From Clostridium sp. CAG:510 (lineage in GTDB: Bacteria; Bacillota; Clostridia; Lachnospirales; Lachnospiraceae), in NCBI GenBank assembly GCA_000434615.1, contig FR880847.1, positions 2,232-54,540 on the forward strand: a stretch of DNA of 52,309 nucleotides, read 5' to 3'. The notes below the pieces were generated by a model. It searched no databases and was not told the origin of the DNA. It saw nothing but the letters and a program-made list of their open reading frames with translations. Of this stretch, positions 43,188 to 52,000 are shown piece after piece (the first letter of the stretch is position 1; each line of letters opens with the position of its first letter). Position numbers and translations under genes: made by a program.

Positions 43188-43976
43188 TTACTGCTTCTGG
43201 TTCATTTTCTTTAGCTCTGCAATCTCGTCAAACACCACATCGTTTAATACCTTGATGTAAGTACCCTTCATGCCGGAGGAACGGGATTCGATAACGCCTG
43301 CGCTTTCAAACTTCCGCAAGGCATTTACAATAACGGAACGGGTGATACCCACTCTGTCCGCAATCTTGCTGGCAACCAGAATACCCTCCATGCCGTCCAG
43401 TTCATCAAAAATATGAATGATGGCTTCCATCTCCGAAAATGACAGTGTGGAAATAGCGGATTTCACAACCGCCTGCTTTCTGCTCTCCTCGGCGCTCTCT
43501 TCGTTGACCGCCCTTAGCATTTCCAGCCCCACCACCGTAGTGCCGTATTCGCAGAGAATAATATCGTCTATTTCGTACTGTTCGTTGCATTTATAGAAAA
43601 ATAAGGTACCCAGTCTTTCACCGGCAATCTCGATAGGAGTCACCATGGCCTGGTATTTTTTAGAGTCCGTCTTTTCAAAGCCGAGTGTCTCCAGATTGAC
43701 ATTCTCCTTGGTGGAAAGAACTCCCAGCAGTCTTTCGTTTAACATGGAGTCAATAAACCCTCCCACATGCTCATCAATCAGCTCTGCAATGGGCTCGATA
43801 TTGTCAAGCTTGCCGACACCGAGCACCTTACCCTTTTTACTGATGACAAGGCAGTTGGATTTTAAAATTTCCCGCATGACTCTGCAAATATCATTAAATA
43901 CCACTTTACTGGAATTGTTGTTGTGTAACAATTTTCCGATTTTTCTGGTTTTGTCCAATAACTGTACGCTGCTCAT
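43188..43976 (-). CDS. codY: CodY, GTP/branched-chain amino-acid-responsive transcriptional regulator
   Basis: The 262-residue protein starts MSSVQLLDKTRKIGKLLHNN, the CodY signature, has a GAF domain (about 1-160) and a C-terminal winged helix with ASKIADRVGITRSVIVNALRKFESAGVIESRSSGMKGTYIKVLN. It represses nutrient and motility genes in Firmicutes. It lies directly upstream of flgB, as in B. subtilis, and downstream of topA, with its own promoter and a possible CodY box. Confidence 0.97.
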   Translation of the reverse strand: MSSVQLLDKTRKIGKLLHNNNSSKVVFNDICRVMREILKSNCLVISKKGKVLGVGKLDNIEPIAELIDEHVGGFIDSMLNERLLGVLSTKENVNLETLGFEKTDSKKYQAMVTPIEIAGERLGTLFFYKCNEQYEIDDIILCEYGTTVVGLEMLRAVNEESAEESRKQAVVKSAISTLSFSEMEAIIHIFDELDGMEGILVASKIADRVGITRSVIVNALRKFESAGVIESRSSGMKGTYIKVLNDVVFDEIAELKKMNQKQ

Positions 43977-43998
43977 ATGCTACCCTCCAGATTGTCAG

Positions 43999-44016
43999 GA
44001 GAAAATTTCTCCTATT
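43999..44016. promoter_or_regulatory. Palindrome in the codY 5' leader
   Basis: A perfect 8-1-8 inverted repeat, AGGAGAAA-A-TTTCTCCT on plus, lies in the codY leader about 10 nt before its GGAGG site. It may act as an RNA hairpin or protein site; its centre resembles half a CodY box but does not match overall. Confidence 0.5.
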
Positions 44017-44039
44017 AGCCAAAAACCGATTACTGTTAC

Positions 44040-44068
44040 ATTTTAACATACATCAATTTATTTTTCAA
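44040..44068 (-). promoter_or_regulatory. Candidate SigA promoter of codY
   Basis: On the minus strand TTGAAA (44063-44068) and TAAAAT (44040-44045) are 17 nt apart, and TGT precedes the -10 as an extended element. The leader to the codY ATG at 43976 is about 55 nt. Confidence 0.7.
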
Positions 44069-44090
44069 TGTAATATCTGTTTATTTTTTT

Positions 44091-44105
44091 AATTTTCTGT
44101 CTATT
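44091..44105. promoter_or_regulatory. Candidate CodY box upstream of codY
   Basis: AATTTTCTGTCTATT matches 12 of 15 positions of the CodY box AATTTTCWGAAAATT. It lies about 23 bp upstream of the codY -35 and overlaps the end of topA, so CodY may regulate its own gene. Confidence 0.4.
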
Positions 44106-46155
44106 TAATAAATCCGCACTCTTCATTCATACAAACTAATTTATTTCCCTTTTGCAGCATCATGGAGCCGCACTTCGGGCACTTTTCTGCGGAAGGCTTC
44201 TGCCATACCATGAAATCGCAATCCGGATTGCCGATACAGCCATAGTATTTTCTGCCTTTTTTCGTCTTTTTAATGACAATATCCTTGCCGCACTTCGGAC
44301 AGGCAACACCGATTTTTTCAAAATACGGCTTGGTGTTGCGGCACTCGGGGAATCCGGGGCAGGCTAAGAACTTGCCATGAGGGCCGTATTTAATCACCAT
44401 TTTTCTCCCGCAATGCTCGCAGACTTCATCGGACTCTTCGTCTGCAATCTGTACCTTTGCCAGGTCCTGCTCCGCTTTCTTTACCGCTTCATCCAGATCG
44501 GGATAGAAATTGGAAACTACGGTTTTCCAGTTGACCTTTCCTTCTCCCACGCCGTCTAAAAGGGTTTCCAGATTGGCTGTGAAATTCACATCCACGATTG
44601 CCGGAAAAGCTTCCTGCATCATATTGTTGACCACTTCGCCCAGCTCCGTCACAAAGAGGTTCTTGTTTTCCTTTACCACATAATGTCTTGCCATAATGGT
44701 GGTAATGGTCGGCGCATAGGTACTGGGACGTCCGATGCCGAGCTCCTCTAACTCCCTTACCAAGGATGCCTCGGTATAATGGGCCGGGGGCTGTGTAAAG
44801 TGCTGCTTTTCTTCAAATTCTTCAAAGGTTAATTTTGTATCTTTGCTCAGGGAACCGGCTAACAGGTTGTTTTCTTCCTGCTCCTCATCCTCCTGGGTAT
44901 ATACGCTCATAAAGCCGTCAAACAGAAGCTTGGAGGATGCTACTGTGAAAATTTGCTCTCCCGCTCCTATTTTTACGGAAACAGTTTCGTATTTTGCCGC
45001 CTGCATCCGGCTTGCGGTAAAGCGTTTCCAGATGAGCTGGTACAGACGGAATAAATCTCTCGGAAGCTGGTCCTTTATGTCTAAGGGAATACGGCTGATA
45101 GCTGTCGGGCGGATGGCCTCGTGGGCATCCTGGATTTTCTGTCCCGGCTTTCTTTCCGTACCCTCGCCTGCATATTCCGCGCCGTATCGGTCTTCAATGT
45201 ATTCCTTCGCCATCTTCTCCGCTTCTTCGGATACACGGGTGGAGTCGGTACGCAGATAAGTAATAAGACCGATGGTGCCCTCACCCTTTACTTCCACGCC
45301 TTCATAAAGCTGCTGTGCCAGGCGCATAGTTTTCTGGGGCGAAAAATTCAGCACCTTGCTGGCTTCCTGCTGCAGAGTGGATGTGGTAAACGGCAGAGGA
45401 GCCTTTTTCGTTCTTTCCCCTTTCTTTATCTCGGTAATCCGATAGTCCGCCCCTTTCAGGGATTCCTTGATTTTATCTAATTCTTCCTTATTAGAAATCG
45501 TCGTCTTTCCGTTCCCGGTACCATAATATTTTGCCACAAGGGGCTTCTTTTCTCCCTGTACGGCAAAGGAAGCATTGAGTGTCCAGTACTCCTCCGGAAT
45601 AAAAGCGTCAATTTCCTTTTCCCTGTCACAGATAATACGAAGAGCAACCGACTGCACACGTCCGGCTGAAAGCCCCCTTTTAATCTTTGCCCAGAGAAGG
45701 GGCGATATCCGGTAACCAATCATACGGTCTAAGCATCTTCTTGCCTGCTGGGCATCTACCAGGTCCATATCAATCTCTCTGGCATGCTGCAGGGACTCCT
45801 TTACCGCCGTCTTGGTGATTTCGTTAAAGGTAATGCGGTATGTCTTTTTGTTCTCCAATTTCAAAGCATAATACAAATGCCAGGAAATCGCCTCCCCCTC
45901 GCGGTCAGGGTCGGTTGCGAGATATACTTTATCTGCTTTTTTTACAAGCTTACGCAAATTGGCAAGCACTTCCCCCTTGCCTCTGATGGTAATATACTTA
46001 GGTTCATAATCATGTTCCACATCGATTCCCAAAGAGCTCTTCGGGAAATCCCGTACATGTCCGTTGCTGGCAGCCACTTCATAATTGGAGCCAAGGAATT
46101 TTTTTATCGTCTTCACTTTTGCGGGTGATTCCACAATAACCAGATATTTCGCCAT
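44101..46155 (-). CDS. topA: DNA topoisomerase I (TopA)
   Basis: From the ATG at 46155 the protein is 684 residues: MAKYLVIVESPAKVKTIKKFLG (Toprim), DPDREGEAISWH, and the catalytic Tyr in GLITYLRTDSTRVSEEA. The C-terminus has three zinc-ribbon repeats (CEHCGRK..., CPKCGKD..., CPKCGSM...CGFIK). It relaxes negative supercoils. The promoter at 46195-46223 lies downstream of more distant in-frame starts, which excludes them. It ends where codY control begins. Confidence 0.97.
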   Translation of the reverse strand: MAKYLVIVESPAKVKTIKKFLGSNYEVAASNGHVRDFPKSSLGIDVEHDYEPKYITIRGKGEVLANLRKLVKKADKVYLATDPDREGEAISWHLYYALKLENKKTYRITFNEITKTAVKESLQHAREIDMDLVDAQQARRCLDRMIGYRISPLLWAKIKRGLSAGRVQSVALRIICDREKEIDAFIPEEYWTLNASFAVQGEKKPLVAKYYGTGNGKTTISNKEELDKIKESLKGADYRITEIKKGERTKKAPLPFTTSTLQQEASKVLNFSPQKTMRLAQQLYEGVEVKGEGTIGLITYLRTDSTRVSEEAEKMAKEYIEDRYGAEYAGEGTERKPGQKIQDAHEAIRPTAISRIPLDIKDQLPRDLFRLYQLIWKRFTASRMQAAKYETVSVKIGAGEQIFTVASSKLLFDGFMSVYTQEDEEQEENNLLAGSLSKDTKLTFEEFEEKQHFTQPPAHYTEASLVRELEELGIGRPSTYAPTITTIMARHYVVKENKNLFVTELGEVVNNMMQEAFPAIVDVNFTANLETLLDGVGEGKVNWKTVVSNFYPDLDEAVKKAEQDLAKVQIADEESDEVCEHCGRKMVIKYGPHGKFLACPGFPECRNTKPYFEKIGVACPKCGKDIVIKKTKKGRKYYGCIGNPDCDFMVWQKPSAEKCPKCGSMMLQKGNKLVCMNEECGFIK

Positions 46156-46194
46156 TTTCATTCCCCCGATTGTCCATTTTAATAATCGCGTTTC

Positions 46195-46223
46195 ACTATA
46201 CACCAAAAGCCCCGCCCATGCAA
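46195..46223 (-). promoter_or_regulatory. SigA promoter of topA
   Basis: On the minus strand TTGCAT (46218-46223) and TATAGT (46195-46200) are 17 nt apart. The leader to the ATG at 46155 is about 32 nt and contains GGGGGA before the start. Confidence 0.75.
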
Positions 46224-46270
46224 GTTTTTTTTGAAACTTCATAAAAATACGCCAAAAGTGACTTTTAAAC

Positions 46271-46309
46271 AAAAAAATTTCTCCTAAAAGTCATCCTTTT
46301 AGGAGAAAT
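46271..46309 (-). terminator. Rho-independent terminator of the multi-SHOCT gene
   Basis: ATTTCTCCTAAAAG (46277-46290) and CTTTTAGGAGAAAT (46296-46309) form a perfect 14-bp stem with a 5-nt loop. On the minus strand it is followed by a T-run (plus 46271-46277). Confidence 0.92.
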
Positions 46310-46319
46310 CACTTATTTT

Positions 46320-47987
46320 TTATAAATCGCTCATCAGCTTTGTCTTGTAAGAAACAAATTCCTCTTCGGTCAACATGCCGGCTTTATGCAAGGTAAGCAG
46401 ATTGTTAACACGCTTCTTGAATTCATCCATGCCGGAGTACTGTGAGAAGATTTCGGCAATGCATCTCTGCTTCTGCTCTTCATATTCGTCTTCGGTAATA
46501 AATCCCATGGCGGGCAGCGACACGTAAATCTTGATGCGGGTCTCATAGTCGGGGATGGCATCAATCTTTTTGGAAAGCTCACGTTTCTTAGCCTCGAAAT
46601 CAGTCTCAGATAACCAGTTGCCGTCTTTTAAGGTAACCAGTCTTTCGATTACTGCCTTGATATCTTCCGGACTGTTCATCGGCATCTTCATGCAGCTTTC
46701 CAGAATAGGCATCTGCTTTTCCTGTAAATCCGTCTCGGTAATGTATCTTGCCTGTACCAGAATCGGCCACTTGTTCATCTTGTTGACCATGACTTCATTG
46801 GAATCCGCAGGATCAATCTCAATCAGCTTGTAAAGAGCTTCTACCTTTGCATGATACTCCTTGTCGGTAATCATCTGACAGTCTCTCAGTACCGGCAGTC
46901 TCTTTAATTTACGCATAAACAGTTCCGGATCATCCGTAAGCTTGAAGTTTACATCGTCCACCATAATCTGTTTATTCTTTTCATATTCTTCTTCCGTAAT
47001 CACGCCGCCGAACTGCAAATAAACCAGCTTCTGGATGTTTTTACGATAGGTCTTGGTGTCATTGGCATCCGTATCGCAGCACTCTTTAATAATATCGGTA
47101 CGGTTGGCTTCAAATTCTTTTTCGGAAAGAAGTCCGCAGTCTTTTAATACTACAAGCTTCTGGATCTTTTCATTAAAATCCGTCAGATCGCAGAACTGGC
47201 TGACAAGCTCGAACTTCTTGGCATTGTATTCCTTCTCGCCGAGAATACCGCAGTCCTTTAATACCTGCAGTTTTTCCATACGCTCATTAAACTCGTCCTC
47301 ACTACGTCTGCTTTCTTCATCCTCAGACTCCTCCTGGGGTGCGGGCTGTACCGGCTTCGGGGTGGGTGCTACGGGTGCGGCTGCAGGTGCCGGTGCGGCT
47401 GCCGCAATCGTAGATGCGCCCATGGTGGCTGCCCCGATTACAGAAGCGCCTGCTATTGCAGATGCTCCGGGTGTTGCTCCCACTTTGGGCATAAGTGCAG
47501 AACCGGATGCAACCTGCTGCTGGAATGCATTGGGTGCCTGCTGTCCGGGTGTATAGCTGGAAGTCGGCGTATATCCCTGTCCAGCGCCTCCCATCAGGGC
47601 TGAACCGGGTGTCGGAGCGGTCTTTGATGCTTCATCCGTAACACCGTTTTCCTCGCGCAGCTTTCTAAGCAGCTTCAGTGCCAAATCAATATTTTTCATC
47701 TGGGGAAATACCAACTGTACTTTTTTGGAACCATACAGATTATCCAGTCTTGTATTTATAGCCAGTGCAGGCTCCCCCAAATAAGTAGTCTCTCCTACGC
47801 CGCTGATTTTTTCAATAGCGACTTCAAATTCATCTATGTAACCGTTTTTCCCCTCCGTATTACATACATATCCCTTACCGGAAATCCTGTTGTTTTCCAC
47901 CTTAAGGAACATGGCATCGTTGTTTTTCACAAATAAATTTTTCATGTTGTTTCCAGATTTGCATGAAAAAATTTGCGTCCCTTCCAT
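46320..47987 (-). CDS. Multi-SHOCT-repeat protein of unknown function (eight C-terminal repeats)
   Basis: From the ATG at 47987 (AAAGGAGG 11 nt upstream) the protein is 555 residues. An N-terminal domain (about 15-115) resembles small bacterial PH-like domains. A Pro/Ala/Gly-rich linker (about 120-235) contains GSALMxGA-type and APAPAAAP strings. Then eight repeats of about 38-42 residues fill 236-555, each of the form F..k...L..L.d.G.it..Ey..kk..l, the SHOCT pattern; examples are LQVLKDCGILGEKEYNAKK and LLTLHKAGMLTEEEFVSYK. No signal peptide or membrane segment is seen, so it is likely cytosolic. SHOCT usually occurs once at a protein end, so eight in a row is notable. Its own promoter and terminator make it a single-gene unit. 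Confidence 0.8.
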   Translation of the reverse strand: MEGTQIFSCKSGNNMKNLFVKNNDAMFLKVENNRISGKGYVCNTEGKNGYIDEFEVAIEKISGVGETTYLGEPALAINTRLDNLYGSKKVQLVFPQMKNIDLALKLLRKLREENGVTDEASKTAPTPGSALMGGAGQGYTPTSSYTPGQQAPNAFQQQVASGSALMPKVGATPGASAIAGASVIGAATMGASTIAAAAPAPAAAPVAPTPKPVQPAPQEESEDEESRRSEDEFNERMEKLQVLKDCGILGEKEYNAKKFELVSQFCDLTDFNEKIQKLVVLKDCGLLSEKEFEANRTDIIKECCDTDANDTKTYRKNIQKLVYLQFGGVITEEEYEKNKQIMVDDVNFKLTDDPELFMRKLKRLPVLRDCQMITDKEYHAKVEALYKLIEIDPADSNEVMVNKMNKWPILVQARYITETDLQEKQMPILESCMKMPMNSPEDIKAVIERLVTLKDGNWLSETDFEAKKRELSKKIDAIPDYETRIKIYVSLPAMGFITEDEYEEQKQRCIAEIFSQYSGMDEFKKRVNNLLTLHKAGMLTEEEFVSYKTKLMSDL

Positions 47988-48120
47988 TGAAAGTGACCTC
48001 CTTTCATTCATTCATCTGCCGCCAAGAGAAGCTCTATCTATTCCCAGTGACAAAAATATCCGTAATCCATTGGCGTGGAAAACGGCTATCTGAACCCTTT
48101 CTTAGTCGTACTCTTATAAT

Positions 48121-48149
48121 ATAATAGCAAGAAGCATGGGAGATTTCAA
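48121..48149 (-). promoter_or_regulatory. Candidate SigA promoter of the multi-SHOCT gene
   Basis: On the minus strand TTGAAA (48144-48149) and TATTAT (48121-48126) are 17 nt apart. The leader of about 125 nt runs to the ATG at 47987. The remaining sequence up to 48245 is AT-rich with no other feature seen. Confidence 0.6.
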
Positions 48150-48245
48150 GGGTTTTTTTTCAATTTTCCATACATTTCTTATTATTTGCAATATGATTGG
48201 ATTTTCCTTGAATTTTCGGAATTTTTACATACTTTTTTATAATTT

Positions 48246-48291
48246 CGTGATATGAAATTTTGTATATATATATTAAAAATTTCATATCACG
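48246..48291. repeat. Perfect 16-bp inverted repeat at the end of the Rpn-like pseudogene
   Basis: CGTGATATGAAATTTT (48246-48261) and AAAATTTCATATCACG (48276-48291) are perfect complements around a 14-nt AT loop. One arm overlaps the stop codon of the pseudogene. There is no clean T-run on minus, so it is either a weak terminator or a remnant of a mobile end. Confidence 0.85.
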
Positions 48292-48634
48292 CAAATACCG
48301 GCTCTCCACCTGCCAGGATGGCTTCCACCTCTTCGACGTCTTTGTCTGTGGCTGCCGCTATCTGCTCTGCCGTAAAGCCGTTTTTGTTCATGGTTTTGAC
48401 AAGAATTGCTTCACCGACCGTAATTCCCCTTTCACCGACCGGTGCCTCACCTATGTAAGGCTCTCCTTCGATATAAGGAATGATTTCTTTCGGCTTCATT
48501 CCCTGAAAAGCCTCTATGGTATGGGCGAAAATATATGACAAAATGCTCTTTTGCCCCAGCAGCCGCTTGGCGCATTCATCCTATTGTGCTTTTGCATCCG
48601 CCGCTTCTACTGCATTTTTCAGTTCTTTGTTCAA
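48287..48634 (-). pseudogene. Rpn/PD-(D/E)XK nuclease family remnant with nonsense codon and internal deletion
   Basis: From a TTG at 48634 preceded by GGAGGAGG, the frame reads NKELKNAVEAADAKAQ, then TAG (48581-48583), then DECAKRLLGQKSILSYIFAHTIEAFQGMKPKEIIPYIEGEPYIGEAPV in the same frame, which is the N-terminus of a PD-(D/E)XK nuclease (Rpn-like) family I recall from Lachnospiraceae. It then joins directly to GERGITVGEAILVKTMNKNGFTAEQIAAATDKDVEEVEAILAG, a C-terminal tail. The nuclease core of about 200 residues is missing. It is thus both interrupted and deleted. An intact promoter remains upstream. Confidence 0.75.
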
Positions 48635-48654
48635 ATAGTTCCTCCTCCTGCACA

Positions 48655-48678
48655 GGATAACAATAAATACAGTTATCC
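48655..48678 (-). other. Small hairpin in the leader of the Rpn-like pseudogene
   Basis: GGATAAC (48655-48661) and GTTATCC (48672-48678) pair across a 10-nt loop, just upstream of the GGAGGAGG ribosome site. It may have tuned translation of the intact gene. Confidence 0.5.
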
Positions 48679-48701
48679 GCAAAAGGCATCCAACCATATC
48701 C

Positions 48702-48730
48702 ATTATAACTTATCTGTTTTTCTTATACAA
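48702..48730 (-). promoter_or_regulatory. SigA promoter of the Rpn-like pseudogene
   Basis: On the minus strand TTGTAT (48725-48730) and TATAAT (48702-48707) are 17 nt apart, with a leader of about 65 nt to the TTG start. It is well preserved although the gene is broken. Confidence 0.7.
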
Positions 48731-48924
48731 CTGTTTTTTATTTCGTTAATCTTTTCTGTTGGTAAATCATTTCGATTGATAACTTTGAAAATAATAGAAA
48801 AAGCAGGAATTTCTGACTTGTGGGATAAGAAAAAAATAAATCCCACCGGTAGATTTGAAAATAGAAAATAAAATTATAAAGATTATAGAAAATCTGCTCT
48901 ATGGGTACTATAACACAGGCTTAA
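48731..48924. other. AT-rich intergenic region without a gene
   Basis: No coding frame, tRNA or known RNA is seen. A 7-bp hairpin GTGGGAT/ATCCCAC (48820-48846) with a purine loop is the only structure noted. Confidence 0.6.
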
Positions 48925-48950
48925 CTAAAAAAGCAAGGATTTCTTGCTTT
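48925..48950 (-). terminator. Second (distal) terminator after the LRR surface-protein gene
   Basis: AAAGCAAG (48930-48937) and CTTGCTTT (48943-48950) form an 8-bp stem with a 5-nt loop, followed on minus by a T-run (plus 48927-48932). Confidence 0.8.
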
Positions 48951-48956
48951 AGAACC

Positions 48957-48992
48957 ACAAAAAGACCGGAACAGATTTCTCCGTCCCGGTCT
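48957..48992 (-). terminator. First terminator after the LRR surface-protein gene
   Basis: AGACCGGAAC (48963-48972) and GTCCCGGTCT (48983-48992) form a 10-bp stem with one wobble, followed on minus by TTTTT. With the distal hairpin it forms a tandem terminator. Confidence 0.88.
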
Positions 48993-49070
48993 CTCTTCGC
49001 TTTAGGCAAGCTCTAAGCAACTTTAATTCAGCAAGTCCTTAAGAGCTTAGATTATTTGCTTCTAATACCA

Positions 49071-52000
49071 CTACCTGATCCAGTCAAATAAGGAAAAGGT
49101 CTTTTCCGCAATTTTGAACTTCACAGTCTTGGTTCCTCCATAGTTGCCGATGCCACGAATGGTAACTTCTGCATTGCCCTTCTTGATATTGTTCTTGTAG
49201 CTTACGATTTCATAATCGCCGACATTCAGTTCTTTCTTGCCAATCATGACCGTCATCTGATCAATGCCGGGTTGAACTTCTCTGCCGGTATAAGCCTGCG
49301 GTTTAACCGTAATTTTAGCAGTGGAAATATTATTCTTAAATACGCGGATGGTTGTTTCCAGAGTTCCCCTGTAGTTGCCGTTTCCGGTAATTTTTACAGT
49401 AATGAGGCTTTCTACCGGAATAATGTCACCCTTTACATTTACAGTTGATCCTGCTCGTTTCATGGTACCATTATTCACCATTCTGGTATTATTGGTATAA
49501 ACATAAGTTACCTTATAGTCCGTACCCTCTGCCAGCTTTTTGCCGTTTACATCCATTACAACAGGCTTTGCACCGGAAACCGCTCCTGCAGCATTCTTAA
49601 ACATAACATCCTGTGCTGTCAGTCTCAGTTCACTCACATCCTGCTGCGCAATGGTAAATGTACCGTTCAGCGTTCCCTTGAAGTTTTTCTTGCCTCTGAC
49701 AACAATTTCCGCTCTACCAAGTGCCGTGTTCTTTTTATAAGAAACCGTATAATCTTTTCCTGCCGTCAGTGTCATACCGTTGTAAGTAAGCAGTACATTG
49801 GGCTTTACGCCGCCCTTTTCATAAGCATAAACCGCATCTTTCTTAACATTGCCTTCTGCATCCAAGAACTGCATCTGCATACCGGTCATTTCCGCCGTAA
49901 CAATCTTAAAAGACTTTCTGACAGTTCCGGTATAGCCTCCCTTTCCGGTGAAGACAATCGTAGCGGTGCCAGCATCCGTATTTTTCAGATAGCTGCAGGT
50001 ATAATCCTTTCCTTCCACAAGAGTTGTGCCGTTCAAGGTAACTGCAGCATGAATACCTTTGCCGATTTCGTATGCATTTCCCGTGTAGGTTACACTTGTT
50101 TTGTCAAATGCAAACTTTGCCTTATTCAGCGTGGCAATCGGTAAAATCTTGAATGTAACCTTTTTGGCTCCATAGTAATTACCCTTTCCGGTAATGATTG
50201 CCGTAGCCGTTCCTGCATCTCTGTTGTTGCTATATGTAACCTCATAGTCAACGCCTTTTATAAGTGCCTCTTTGCCCATCTTTACATCAATATCCGGCGT
50301 AAGGAGCTCTCCTGTAAAACTGCATTTCTTGGGAGCCGTGATTTTCGCCTTGGTAATGGAAGTACCTTCTACCAGGGTATAGGTTACTATTCTCTCACCG
50401 GTAAAGTTTTTGCAACCGGTAATTTTAATCTGATATTCTCCCTTAGACTGATAGCCACCTAACGTTGTTCCCAGATATTCATAAGTAAAATCCGTCTTAT
50501 TGCGAAGCTTTGTCTTTCCATATGTAACAACCGGAACCGGCTTCTGCAGTTTACCCGTTACATTGGTGATAATATCTTCAGCCGTAATGTCTCCGGATGC
50601 AATATTCTTAGGATTGATGGTAAACTTAATAACTACCTTTCCTTTATAATTGCCCTTTGCATTTATGGTTACGGTAGGCGCTTTCTTTTCAGCATTCTTG
50701 TCCGCCGCATCCTTATTGTTTGCATAAGCTACCGTATAGTCTGTCTTTTCTTTCAGAAGTGTTTTTCCGTCATATACACGAAGAGCAAAAGTAATCTTCT
50801 TTCCGGTATATTCGCTGTCTTCCACACCGGCAACCCAGATGCCCTTCGGTACCTCGTCACCGTTTTCAAACTGCTGCCTGTCTTCGACAAGGATGTCTCC
50901 CCAGTCTTCTGCTTCGTTCACCAGTTCATAAGTAAAGGTAACCACTTCGCTGGCATCACAGCCCTTTTTAACAGCAAACGCCTTAATAGTCACAGCCTTG
51001 TCAATCGCAATACCTTCCACATACTGTTTGGAAGTTACTGTAGGCTCTGAACCGTCCATCGTATAGTAGATGCTTGCTCCGGGTGTCGGAGAAGTCAGGA
51101 ACACTTTCGTGCCTGTCTTCACGGAAGAACCGCTTTCCACACTTGCTGTCGGCGCCAGTGTCACACCGCCGCTCCACTTGGCGTAAACGGTTTTATTTCC
51201 ATAACTCTTAACCGGAATATTATTAAATGTTTTCTTAAATTCAGGATCTGAATACCAACCTTCAAAGGTATATCCTTCTTTTTCCGGATTCTTAAATGTT
51301 ACCTTGTCTAAGAACGTATAGGTTGCCGGATTATCCTTGTGGTTGGTTCCGCCATTCAGTTCGTAGTTAATGGTGTAAATTTCAATTTCCCACTTGGCAT
51401 AAACCGTCAGGTCTTCACTGTATCCCTCTACACCCGTAATTGGTATATTGAATTCTTCATCTAAAAACCAGCCTTTGAAAATATAGCCATTTCTGGTAGC
51501 CGGGGCAAAGGTGAAGGTATCTCCGGCTTCATAACCTGCCGGATTGGAAGCATTATTGGTGCCTCCATTCAGTTCATACGTGATTGCCAGCAGATTTCTT
51601 GTAATAATACCTTTATCCTTCAGCCATTTTTCAGCATAAGATCCGGGTACTACAAAATAAAGAGCATTGTCACAGCCGTCAAAAGCCGTACCTGCAATAC
51701 TGGTAACCGATGCCGGAATCACAATCTTGGTAAGCCCGGTACAGTTCTTAAATGCTGCTGCTCCAATCTTGATGGTGCCGCTGGGAATATTCATTTCTGT
51801 CAGGCCGCTACAGCCTTCAAATGCAGAAGCACCGATTTCGGTGAGCAGGTTTACATCCCATGTGACCGAAGTTAATCCGGTATCATTCTGGAAGGTTTTG
51901 TCCAGTATTTTGCTTACCCCTGCCGGAATCGTAATGCTTGTAAGTCCCGGGCAGTTGCTGAATGCTCCGCTTCCCAGTGTTACAACGGACGTCGGAATAT

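Noticed and set aside
46156..46272. Longer TopA N-terminus starting at 46272
   Set aside because: The extra residues lie upstream of a good promoter (46195-46223) and do not resemble TopA; MAKYLVIVESPAK is the normal start.
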